Assembly: GCA_949825025.1 (NCBI GenBank)
Contig: OX463785.1
Span: 17,051,971 to 17,115,970 of the forward strand
Direction of reading: 5' to 3'
Source: Siphlonurus alternatus
Taxonomy: Eukaryota > Arthropoda > Insecta > Ephemeroptera > Siphlonuridae
DNA: 64,000 nt
Both the position numbers and the translations under genes were made by a program. Positions 13,094-24,700 of the stretch are shown piece after piece. The notes beneath the pieces were generated by a model. The model had not been told where the DNA came from. It did not search any database and was given only the letters and a program-made list of their open reading frames with translations. How positions within the stretch are numbered: the stretch's first letter is position 1; each line of letters opens with the position of its first letter.

Positions 13094-13400
13094 CGGCAAA
13101 ATGACGAAAGTTATGTCGAAAATATTGTTGTTTTTAACTTATTATCAACAGTAATCGTTTCAATCTTTGAAGGTGAAGTTTAAATATTTTTGTCTTATCG
13201 TCAGGTTAGGTAATGTTAGATAATTCTTTGCTTAAGTGTTAAAAGTGTCGTGTTTACAAAATAATTTGGTGGAAAAAACTTGTATATATTAGTCACTTTG
13301 TACATTGACATATATTATGTATAAGTTAAATTTGATTTAATAATAATCTTTTCTCGTTTTTAATTTTATGTTTATCAGTGATCAATAGCATAGCAAAGAA

Positions 13401-13799
13401 TTAAGGGTAAGATAACGCCACCAATGTTAAAAAAATCCCTCACACGAAAATTCTGAAAAAAATTTAAAATGTTCTCCTCTACACCCCCTAAATATCAGCT
13501 AAAATATCAAATAAAAAATATAAAAAAATATCAGGTATACAAATACGATCAAGTTTTTGAGTTATGAATTTTTAAAGTTGACTAATTTAACATGGTAGTT
13601 TCATTTCTCTATGTTAAAGTAGTCAACTTTAAAAATTTATAACTCGAAAACTAGATCGTATTTGTACACCTGATATTTTAGCTACTGATAGGAGGTCGTA
13701 GGGGGTGTAGAGGAGAATATTTTAATTTTTTTTTTTTTTTTTTCAGAATTATTATGTGAGTGATTTTTTTTAACATTGCTGGCGTTATCTTACCCTTAA
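13401..13799. repeat. TTAA-flanked foldback MITE (AAGATAACGCC ends)
   Basis: The inverted arms start GGGTAAGATAACGCC and end GGCGTTATCTTACCC, bracketed by TTAA. The arms pair around AGTTGACTAATTTAACATGG-like blocks. A divergent relative is at 55463-55822 and a piece lies near 48030-48135. Confidence 0.75.
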
Positions 13800-14461
13800 T
13801 ATGCAGTTAATTCTTTGAGCATAGTGAGGATCTATTTTGTTCCTTTCACTGTTAATACCGTGCATCTAACGGATTTAGCTCCCTTTTGCCATATTTTTGT
13901 ACCAGATTATATGGTATCCTTCATAAAAATAATAAAAATAAAATGGTTGTATCATCAGCAAACAGCAGATTATCTAATTTCATATGACAATGTCTAAAAT
14001 ACATCTATTTAAAAATTAGAATAAATATTTATAATAAAGAATGAACAATACAACACATATTTCTTTTCAACAATATATAAAATAATTTTGTCGAGTAAAC
14101 ATTTATTTAGACCATCAAAGTTATTGAAATTAAATATTAATTTCTAGAAAAATAAAATTTGGAATTTCTTTTTTGCCTATAGCCAGTAATGTTTTAATGT
14201 TTTAAAACTTAACAAAACTTAACAAAATTAATTGTTTTCATTGTCATTAAATGTGTATTGTAGAAAATTAAGAAGAATTAACAAGATGAAAAATCGATAA
14301 AAGTCTTATAAAAAATAAAAATGTATTAGATTTGATTGTTATAATTTATTAGTGACTACAAAAAATATAAATATAAAAATAATAATATAGTAAATATTAA
14401 AAACAAATAAGTTTTTAATTTACATAAATTCTGTTAATTAATACATTTGTTTGAAATTTTG

Positions 14462-17421
14462 CTATTCATCAGGGAAGACAACATTGCTCCGCTCCTCCCC
14501 AGCGTAATAACGAATTGTTCTCCCATTGAGGGGTTGTAGAGGTCGCCTGTTGTCAACAATACGACCCTCTTGACCCCGCAGCTTCTGGAATTCCTTGATC
14601 TGCAACAATGGACAACATACATGAAATTTTTTTATTGCAGAAATGAATAGAAGGTACCAAATTATGCTATACTCTGAATTTTTTTAGATTTTTTTGAGAC
14701 CCAGAACTATTTTTAAATAATTATTGAAAGTGCGGCCACGCCCCCTGGAGGCGTCAATAGGCGTCCAGTCTCCATCCTTTTTATTAAGGCTGCAAGGGTG
14801 CCAACTGAAATCACAGGACTTTCAATAATTATTTAAAAATAGTTCCGGGTCTCAAAAAAATCTGAAAAAATTCAGAGTAGCATAATTTGGTACCCTCTAT
14901 TCATTTCTGCAATAAAATTTTTTCATGTATGTTGTCCATTATACTGTAAAACATACAGTAAAATAAAGTATAATTAATTTATTAAAATTATAAGTAAAAA
15001 TATACAAGTATTTTTGATGAATCCTACAACCCACATGGTATCATCCATACATTAGAACGATATAGGATTTAGATTTTTAAGACCTAATAGTTACATGCAC
15101 TTACACAAATTTATAGTGTTTAATTACATATGTAATATCATATACAAAGTTACAACGGTTGCACTGATACTATTAGAATAAAAAATCTGATTTTTAATTC
15201 CATAAACAAAATTATTTACAAATTACACTTGCATTATTATAACAATTTTTGTTAAAATATAAAATACTCAGTAAACACTGCCAATAAAGAAATTCACAAA
15301 AAATAAAGGATGGAAGAATGGGTTTAATAATATTGTCGATGCAAAGCCATTGATATCACTAATAAAAAAGAGCATGCAATTCTGCAATCGAAAACTATTT
15401 TAACATTGGTCTTAAGGAGCATTTCCATGGAGCGATGTCAAGCGAGGCTTGACGCGGCGAGAAAGGCGCACTTGCTTCAATGTCATATGGCGGCCATGTT
15501 GGCGTGGAAAAATCGCTTTCCCGCAGCGATTAAATCGCGCCGCGATTTTTCCACGCCAACATGGCCGCAATATGACATTGAAGCAAGTGCGCCTTTCTCG
15601 CCGCGTCAAGCCTCGCTTGACATCGCTCCATGGAAATGCACCTTTAAGGGAGGGATAAGCAGGCATGATTTTCTCGTGAATGACTCACCTGTTTATGTCC
15701 CACGTTGCCCAGGTGTTTCATCACGATCCACGTGACTATCTCACTGCAGGGTGGCGTGGTCAGAGAACCCTGTGACGTCATAATTGTACAAGGTAAAGAT
15801 TTTGCCTTGAAATATAATATAGTTTAACAAATAAAAGATTACCACTGGAAGATGCAACTTCCTTGTTCAGTTTTGAACTTCCTAGTTCAGTTTTGAACCT
15901 AAAACTTTGTCGAAAGATTTACATGATGAATTTCCACCCATCTGCAAAGTTTTAGAGTTTTCAAGTTCATATAGTTTAACTAAAATTCTTCCACTTCCGT
16001 CATAATCTTTCATTTTTTGAATTAACTATAAAATATAATACAAAATTGTAAACTTGCAATATTTTTTTACTGTATCTCTACACTGCAGTATATTAATGTA
16101 ATATGTAAAGCTGCATAATATATCCTTTTAAACACGGGATGACTAGATATTTTTATGGTTATAATGTATACTGTGACAGAAAAAAATAAATTGTATATTT
16201 TATTTTAATAAAATATGTGCATGTTATAAACATCTGTCAAGCAGATGACATTGCAAAATGACATTTTTTGCACGTTTTTACCTGGTAGGTGTAGTAATGT
16301 TCAGTATCCAGGTACGACCTGAGCCAGAACATTGCGTTGCCTGGCAAGGTTGAGTTCGAGCCTCCCTCTCGCACCCTTTGTAGACCTGAGACCATAGGGA
16401 CCATATCGGTGTTGTTGCGGTCACTCGCCTGAACGGAATAACAGCAGAGATTTGTTAAGAAATTTGTGCATATTTGTTACTGTTTTATCATATTGTTATT
16501 TTTTTATGAAGAGAAAATACATCATCATAATGAGACTAAAAATTTAAACAAAGAAATATTTACGGCAGACTTCAACTTAATGAATAAAGGTCCAATTTGC
16601 TCTTTGTATCAATTTTTTATAATTAAAATATTATCTATTAACATTGAAAAAAAAAAATAAAAATTGTTCCTTAATTAGAATTGTTTTTAGTTTTTATAGT
16701 GTAAATATTATTGCTAAATTTTTGTATTATACTTTGTATACGGTTGTAGATGTGTTATATGTTTTGTCTCACCTGTTTTTAATATCGTACGTGTCTTACC
16801 TAAGCATGATACTATACATGCTTGTGTTTTATGTGTGTATATTGTAACATATAATATGATCGGTAACTAGAGTTAAATAAATAAATAATTAGAATTCTGA
16901 GCTCGATGTAAATGACGTTTTGCATTATATAGCGATAGTGAGTACGAATTTTGAGTTTGAATTTCATACAAACGAAGCTGATAAAAACATTACATTTTGA
17001 GACTACTGCATGGATTCTGTCTGCTTCTTTCAAGTATAGCATATTTACTTTACTCTTTAATGAAAAGATCATTTTGGATATATTATATGACAAAATCAAT
17101 GTTGATACTGACCTTCAAAAAAATAGCAACAACTGCAAGCCCATCAGATTTCTCAGAGGCATTTGCAATACTGCCGTACGATTTCTTGTAGTGAACGAAA
17201 TGTGTTTCGGTACCGTAGCTGAAAAATATAAGAAGTTTAATATTAACATTTTAGATTGTAAAATATTCTGTAAAGGTTTAAGCACCTGTAGATTTGTATA
17301 ATCCACAAATAAGTTTATTTGCCCTATAAAAAAATAATAAAAAAAACAACATGATATTGAAAGTTAGGTATAGACATGATCTTACACCTGAACGCATGCA
17401 CATAAGAGAGAGAGAGAGAGT

Positions 17422-17502
<81 letters not shown>

Positions 17503-20093
17503 GCAATTTAGCTGCATATGAGGTATAACTTATACAGTATAATTATTTCTTTTTGAAATTTTTACACAACCTTAATTATCACATTTGCATGTTCATATCA
17601 GTTAAATTATTATAGATTATCGCAAGAAATTTGTGGTATTCCTATTAATTTTCTTCATTCGATGCTCCTATTACAAAACCACAGTTACACGATAAGGCCA
17701 GACATCTTACTACTCTTGTGAGAACATCAGATTAAATTTTGACACTAATCCTAGCATTATAAAAGTAATGTCAGCAAGCTAACTCACAATTCATTGTTCA
17801 TGGCGTGCTCACTGCCGGCGTGCGAGCCCCAGTGGAAGTGGATCTGAGACAAGACGAACTCTGAGGACAAAGGACCTCCCCGCAGGGTGGGGGGGTTGCC
17901 TGAAAATGTCACCTCCACTGTGGAACATACAAATTATTTCATTATTATTATCTTCAAGATCTGCCTAACTTGAACGGAATATTCTTGTTAATAATGTAAA
18001 GAAAGTTTAAGCATTTCTTTTTTATTTCAAAGGCAAAGCCATATTTTAATAATATTTAATAGAGAAAAATGAATATGAACAGTTATTACTGCAGTCATAA
18101 CCAATTTTGTTCATGAATGCGGTGTGATTCCAAGACAAGAGATATTCACATAATTAATAACTTAATGAACAATAATTGAAGAAAAAAAATATTAATACTG
18201 AATGCTACTATTAATATTTTATTTGGTAATATATTTTTTTTAAAATAGTCTGTTTGCTGGGGAAGCATATAGATCTGATCAATTCCCTCAGAATATATGG
18301 CGAAGTTTACAACCATCAATCACAAGAGGATGCGTTCTCCATTCATCGCTGAGTATATATGGAGGTACAATGGAGTATAACATCATTTTTTTTATTGCAT
18401 TAATGAATGGAGGGTACAAAGTTATAATATGTTACTGTGTTTTTTTTCAGATTTTTCCGAATTTAAAAATTACATGCAAAAAAATATGGCTAGCTCAGTC
18501 GAGAACATGCACCTTTTTCGGTTATCCTTTTATCAGGAAGAGGCGTAAGTTGACGTCGGAAAGTCGATATTTTTTTTAATAATAGTTTCCGGACACTAAA
18601 AAAAAATCGAAGTAGCATAACTTTGCGCCCTCTACCCTCTATCAATTTCTGAAATAAAAATCTTTATAATTCATTCTGCCGGTATCCACCCAGTATATTT
18701 AAATAATAATTGACCTGCATGCTTGGTGTTCTTGAACTCGAAGCCCTCGGTCCTCCGCTCCCAGTAGCCCCTCCACTCCAGGGGCGGCAGCTCCACCGCG
18801 ATGGCCTCTGAGGGCTCGATGTTGACGGGAGATTGTCGAAGACCCCCGCAGGACTCGAACCGAGAACTCCACGTGTCGGGCCCTGTGACAGTACGACAAG
18901 TAACACCAAATAATGATTGTTTATTGAGCTAGAGATTAGAAAAATACGGGAATGGACAACATACATGAAAAAAAATATTGCAGAAATGAATAGAGGGTAC
19001 CAAATTATGCTACTCTGAATTTTTTCAGATTTTTTTGAGACCCGGAACTTTTTTTAATAATTATTGAAAGTCCTGTGATTTCAGTTGGCACCCCTGAATT
19101 CTTCATTAAAAGGATAGAGACTGGACGCCTATTGACGCCTCCAGGGGGCGCGGCCGCACTTTCAATAATTATTTAAAAATAGTTCTGAGTCTCAAAAAAA
19201 TCTGAAAAAAATCAGAGTAGCATAATTTGGTACCCTCTATTCATTTCTGCAATAAAAATATTTCATATATGTTGTCCATTAAATAGTTAAATCACTGGTG
19301 AAGTACATGACATACGAGAATATAGGTTGGTAAATATAACTGTAGTTTATGTAATGAATATTATTTTATATGAATAACAAATAAAAAATAAGTAAATTTT
19401 TTTTAGTTTTAATTTAAAATTTAAATTAAAAAATTATATTAATAAATTTAATTGCAAAAATTTATTATAATTTTAAAATTTAAATCACAGTAATAATTAT
19501 TTGAATAGAAAAATATATATTTAGTAAAAAATAATATTATTATAATAAATAATTTAATAATAAAGTTATAATTTGCACTTTCCAAGTAAAGTAAAAATTT
19601 GCATTCTTATGCCGCTCAGGATGTGCATCACAGAAACAAATGTATAAAGCGAAGTTAATTAGATTTTCAATTGAGAATTACATTGATGTTTAAAATAGAT
19701 CTAGTTGACTCACTTACCAGTATCACGTGTGTAACCGAATTCATTTGCATGGGGCAACACATCGTCAATGTAGGTTTTAATTTGTCCATTTGAACCTACG
19801 AATATTAAATATGTTAATGAAGTCCCTACTACCTGTAACATTGGATTATTAACCAGATTTCTATTAATTCAGTGTATATGATTCAGTAGCACTATTTTTG
19901 TCAACATAATTAATAACGAAGCCAATAAAATGAATTTAAATAATATTTAATCAACTTCAAATGCAAAGTTACAATGGGTCCATTAAATCCTAAAATTTCA
20001 ATAGTAATTATTGCATCAAATTAACTTACATGGACACAGCAGTATGAGTAAGACACCACATTGAATAGAAGAGATAGATTTTACTGCTAACAT
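14462..20093 (-). CDS. CA2: secreted alpha-carbonic anhydrase, 8 exons, 303 aa
   Basis: Exons in transcript order: 20030-20093, 19718-19795, 18715-18882, 17788-17917, 17113-17218, 16282-16428, 15689-15769, 14462-14599 (912 nt). The leader runs to about residue 22 (CGVLLILLCPC), then comes a short spacer, FGY, and GPDTW at 48-52. Zinc ligands are H130, H132 and H153; shuttle H102 (NTKHA); E140 and T235. C59 and C239 suit the secreted-type bridge. Q128 of the QIHFHWG motif is kept. Possible N-glycan sites are NNT, NST and NAS in the exons at 16282-16428 and 17113-17218. The tail (EERSNVVFPDE) is hydrophilic with no anchor. Intron positions and phases equal those of CA1, CA4 and CA5. Introns carry several MITEs; one ends 7 bp from the last acceptor. 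Confidence 0.93.
14607..14940. repeat. MITE-1 abutting a CA2 splice acceptor
   Basis: Full TGGACAAC-type copy. Its left end lies only 7 bp from the exon boundary at 14599, so in the CA2 transcript the element's terminus (..GTATGTTGTCCATT) forms the upstream part of the 3' splice site. Confidence 0.8.
15412..15647. repeat. TTAA-flanked GC-rich palindrome
   Basis: Almost perfect inverted repeat of ~236 bp with TTAA at both ends. The arms include GAGAAAGGCGCACTTGCTTC and GGCGGCCATGTTGGCGTGGA. Much richer in GC than its surroundings. The open frames of 69-109 codons on both strands mirror each other and are not genes. A divergent copy is at 26980-27190. Confidence 0.85.
15773..15780. promoter_or_regulatory. 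CRE-like palindrome at an intron acceptor (CA2)
   Basis: TGACGTCA placed three bases before the GSLTTPPC exon, as in CA1. Shared by descent or by conversion; regulatory use is unproven. Confidence 0.35.
17406..17499. repeat. (AG)n microsatellite
   Basis: About 94 bp of AG repeats with two GTGA interruptions, in a CA2 intron. Confidence 0.95.
18370..18675. repeat. MITE-1-like degenerate copy
   Basis: Ends resemble ATGGAGTATAACATC..TTTTATTGCATTAATGAATGG, with a GACGTC block inside. Arms are eroded. The element stops about 40 bp from the CA2 exon at 18715. Confidence 0.6.
18951..19280. repeat. MITE-1, TGGACAAC subfamily
   Basis: Full copy in a CA2 intron, beginning 68 bp beyond the exon that ends at 18882. 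Very similar to the copies at 14607 and 20918, which suggests recent activity. Confidence 0.8.
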
Positions 20094-20310
20094 CTCGAAG
20101 GCTGAAAGTGAACTGTCTTGTAATTTAATGTGATTAACAAACCAGTTTGTAGTTTGCACGTCATCAAATCAACAAAAAATGCAAAAATAACCTTCGTGCT
20201 TTAATTTAAATCGGGATTTCCAGAGAGATGTTGACTTGTTTATAAAATTAGCCAAGGTCAAACATCTCTCATAATTGATCAAATGGTAAACAAGAGGTAT
20301 AATTATTGTA

Positions 20311-20400
20311 TTAGAAAATTTCCATTTACAGCCTTGTTAATCACCATGTAAGTGTAGCATAGGGTATATGGTGATTAACAAGGCTACAATTTTTTTTAAG
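20311..20400. repeat. Short hairpin, TTGTTAATCACC family (partial)
   Basis: The arms ACAGCCTTGTTAATCACCAT and ATGGTGATTAACAAGGCT match the inner part of the TACAGTCGTCGCC family found at 25753, 38845, 39124, 59766, 61433 and 62745. The outer ends are eroded. Confidence 0.65.
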
Positions 20401-20917
20401 GTGATGCGTGTACATACACAAATAATGTTAACTTTGCAGGAATGATAGGCTATAGATGTTCACATTTATGTTAAGGAAACTGTACGTAATAGTTGGTAGT
20501 TCTATAGTAAAAAAATTCATAGGCTTATAGTCTCGTTTTCTATAATACTTTCTACAGTACATAATTTGTATGCATTGCATAATATATATAATCATAGCGC
20601 AGCTCAAATTTTTTTGTTTATAAAATAAGATAGTGAATTTAAATACCTAATTTAAAATAAAGTATGAATATTTCTGATACTACTTTTAGAGCATGCACCT
20701 TATTTTCTTTTTATATGAAAAAATAAAATTCATTGCAGAAGATTCAGTAGCCAGTTGTTACCAGTTGTATGGAAAAAGCTTGTAATTTAACATTTACCTT
20801 ATAAAACATAAAAAAATGCTAGTGTTAATTGTATAATAAAAAGATTACCTTCTTTCCTCCAATGCACCAAAAATTGTATTTTATATTGTACTGTACCAAA
20901 TCATTTCTAATTGTAAT

Positions 20918-21249
20918 AATGGACAACATGCACGAAAAAAATTTATTGCAGAAATGAATAGATGGTACCAAATTATGCTACTCTGAATTTTTTCAGATTT
21001 TTTTGAGACCCAGAACTATTTTTAAATAATTATTGAAAGTCCTATTATTTCAGTTGGCACCCCTGCAGCCTTAATAAAAAGGATAGAGACTGGACGCCTA
21101 TTGACGCCTCCAGGGGGCGTGGCCGCACTTTCAATAATTATTTAAAAATAGTTCTGGGTCTCAAAAAAATCTGAAAGAATTCAGAGTAGCATAATTTGGT
21201 AGCCTCTATTCATTTCTGCAATAAAAAATTTTCATGTATGTTGTCCATT
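20918..21249. repeat. MITE-1, TGGACAAC subfamily
   Basis: Full copy in the intergenic region between CA2 and CA3, with the standard ends and the ATTATTGAAAGT blocks on both arms. Confidence 0.8.
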
Positions 21250-21671
21250 ATATAGTATGGCGTAATTCACGGGGTTATCCAAATTCTTCACTATATTTGA
21301 CCGCATGAGAAAGCTTGATAAATATTTCATGAATCGTCCCCATTTATAATTTATTACTTCTGACGCAATTTTATCATTTTAAAATTAAATTTAATAATTT
21401 TTGTTGAAAGAAAAAAAAAAATGACATTACGTAACCTTTATTATCTGAGGACAACGTGACATATGTTCTGACATTTTTCTTCTATCCTTTCAATACCTGA
21501 AATAATCTTAACCAGACAGGAACTTAAAAATATTGATAACAAATAAAATATTGAAATAAAGCAATATTTCATTGCTGATATGTCCAAAAATTTTAACGAA
21601 TTGCTATGATAACATATTGCACTTCCTACTCTCATAAAGTTTAATTATCACACTTTGCATGCAAGACGGAG

Positions 21672-21679
21672 TATAAATA
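21672..21679 (+). promoter_or_regulatory. TATA box of CA3
   Basis: TATAAATA, 40 bp before the CA3 ATG. This leaves a short leader of about 15-20 nt. CA6, its paralogue, has the same octamer 34 bp before its ATG. Confidence 0.6.
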
Positions 21680-21718
21680 CTCTGAATTTGTTTCTCTTAG
21701 CCAGAACTTTAATACACA

Positions 21719-24700
21719 ATGAAGTTTTCTCTGTGTTTTTTAATTTTCAATTTGCTGTCGGCACTTGTAAGTTAATATTCAAGTACATGTTTAATTTGCT
21801 CTAATTGCTTGTAAGCCTGAATAGCATGATTTTCAATAGAGTATTGTCCTCAATTTTTTTTATTGCAGAAATGGATAGAGGGTGCAAAGTTATGCTACCC
21901 TGAATTTTTTCAGATTTTTTAGAGCCCGGGAACTATTTTTCAAAAATTATTGAAGGTCCTTTTCGTGACGTCACGAGACGCCGCTCCTTAAGAAAAAGAT
22001 AGGACTTGCCGCCGCGTGACGTCACAAAAAGGACTTTCAATAATTTTTTAAAAATAGTTCCAGGTCTCAAAAGAATCTGAAAAAAATCAGGGTAGCATAA
22101 CTTTGCACCCTCTATCCATTTCTGCAATAAAAAAAAATGAGGACAATACTCCATTCACATCTATAAAATTTTCCTTGCGAACAAACTGATTTTTAAAGTT
22201 ATAATTACAGTGTTAAGTTTAGAAGAATTTTAATTACACATTTTGTAATTGGTGATATATTTTTTAACCCTTACAAATTAAAAATTGCAGCCTTTATTAA
22301 TAATAATAATAATATCGAACTTTGTACCCTTTTTGCATTGTTACTAGTAGCCATAATTTTCTAAATGATTTGTTGATATAAAAATTCCCATACTGCAGTA
22401 ATTCATAAGAAAAATATTTATTATTTATAAAACTCGTTTCATCAAAAGCAACGTTAAGTTATCAATTTTGTATTAATATTATATTTACAAATTTTCAGGT
22501 ATTTGCTCGAGTCTACCCAAATTCTAAATTAAATGAAAATCGAGGTAATCGTAAGTATTAATTTCAAAATATAAACTTGTGAAATATTTTATTTATAATT
22601 TTTTTTTTTTTTTTTAGCAATTTCTTACTGCAAGAGTGGACAATCGCCAATAGATTTAAACACCTGTAATGACAAACAGCTAAATAAACTGGAGTGGATC
22701 GGATATGGAAACATGAGCGATCTCGGATTCAAACTGCTCAACACTGGAAAGACAGGTAATTAAAATTTATTTACACCTCGCAGCATCACGAATGTTGTCA
22801 TACCTTATTTGCCACAGAGCTCGATTATATATAGTAGGAGAGACCAAGAGATTTAGATTTTCAATTTCGGGATGTAAGAAGAGCAACCAGTCAATAAAGT
22901 TTAATTTAAGCATGCTTCTCTGGCGACTGCATGGCTTAACAATGACCATAAACAAGCAGGAGTTCATACTTTCCTATAAGGTTTAGTGTACTGTTCATAT
23001 CCGGAAATATGTAAAATTGTAATTGTCAAAAATATATTTTTAAATAACAAATTGCATTATTTATTAATCCAATTTTATATGTTAGTTTTTTAATTACTTT
23101 TCCACGTGTATGTTTGACCTGTCTATTATGCTCAAGAGTATACAGAACCTAGATAGACAGGGACAGACTGCAGACAGGAAAAGTCGGAGCCCATTCACCT
23201 TCAGGTGTCCGACAACCCTGATGAGGATGACAGGAGTAAGGTGAATGGACGAGGAGGTTACTAATATAGGATAGGAGGCGACTGTGGCCTTGTATAGGTT
23301 CTGCCCTGGTATTAATGAAGGGAAACAACAGAAAAAAACACACAGTGGGGGATATTCACGAAGCACTTCAACCCCCAATTTAGCCTCAATTTTTATCCCT
23401 GGTGCTAAACCAGGAGCTAACCATAGGGACTGACTATGTTTAGCCCCTGGTTTAGCACCAGGGATAAAAATTGAGGCTAAATTGGGGGTTAAAGAGCTTC
23501 GTGAATGTCCCCCACTGCTTGTTAACCTTCTTTGACCTCTGTTACAGTTAAACTTCTCATGACCTCTGGTACAACTCCGATGATTCGCGGAGGACCTCTC
23601 ACAGAAGATTACGTTCTGGCTGAAATTCACTTCCATTGGGGGTCGAGTAATGAAGGCAGCGAGCACTCTTTCAATGGAACATTGTGAGTTTCAATACAAA
23701 ATATCAATATTCTCCCACCCAAAAGTAAATCATTGCAATTTTATTATATGGTCCTCTTTTAAAAATTAAAATGTAAAAAATAATAAGTTAACATGAATTA
23801 AATTAATTATTTCCTTAATGAACATTACAGTGGTGGCTTGGAAGCTCATATTCTGCACTTTAAGAAATCTTATGACAACTTGACGGAGGCTTTAAATCAC
23901 TTCGATGGAGCTGCAATCGTCGGCTTAATTTTCAAGGTAAGAAAATAAGCAGAAGTATAATTTAATTATTGTGTACTCATTATATCAGTTATTTTCAAAT
24001 AAGTTTCTTCAAAATAACTTCTGTTAAAAAATTCCTTGCATTAAAATTTACTCTATTTCTGGCAAGTGACTGACAGTGAGACTACATTTCATTACAAATT
24101 CAGCTGGTAGGATCATGTATAAATTAGTAATATAAATTAAATTAATAAATTAATTGCAAGGCAATTTTTCTTACAAAATTCTACATTTTGCTGGATAAAA
24201 GTTATGTTGTAATAATCAAGTTAAGGGCATTGGGTGTAGCACCGGTAGTTGGCAACACTGACGTATCTTCACCATGTTAATTTTTGATCATTGCTCCTCG
24301 GAATAATTTTTATGCTAGAGCTAAGCTGATTGCTGTATTATCAAGATAATTAGTAGCCCAAGTGCACAATTTGGCTAAATAAAGCCTGATTTAAAGAAAA
24401 GTATTTTTTAGTAATTTTTTAAATTTACATGCAATTTTCTAAAATATAAAAAAATACTTTCTTTAAATCAGGCTTTATTTAGCCAAATTGTGCACTTGGG
24501 CTACTAATTATCTTGATACTACAGCAATCAGCTTAGCTCTAGCATAAAAATTACTCCGAGGAGCAATGATCAAAAATTAACATGGTGAAGATACGTCAGT
24601 GTTGCCAACTACCGGTGCTACACCCAATGCCCTTAACAAACGATATATTTATGTTACATTAAAATATTATATATATAGTATATTAATTACGATTGAGGCG

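Larger units (their letters stand above)
12968..14461. other. Intergenic CA1-CA2
   Basis: Contains the presumed CA1 promoter and, to its right, a TTAA-flanked foldback (13401-13799). The remainder, down to the CA2 stop, is AT-rich with no supported gene. Confidence 0.6.
20094..21718. other. Intergenic CA2-CA3 (divergent promoters)
   Basis: CA2 (minus) and CA3 (plus) are transcribed away from each other, so both promoters must lie here. It holds a short hairpin with AGCCTTGTTAATCACC arms (20311-20400), a full MITE-1 (20918-21249) and a TATA box for CA3. No further gene seen. Confidence 0.65.

Noticed and set aside
15406..15735. Open frames of 69-109 codons on both strands
   Set aside because: They lie in a near-perfect palindrome flanked by TTAA, so both strands give the same peptides. 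No family motif.
22499..22550. Alternative CA3 exon 2 donor at CGAG|GTAATC
   Set aside because: The downstream GTAAGT donor is stronger and matches the CA6 exon end (GATC|GTAAGT) in position and phase.
23094..23666. 190-codon minus-strand open frame
   Set aside because: It is antisense to a CA3 exon and runs through two repeats, with no splice or start context. The plus strand carries the conserved CA motifs.
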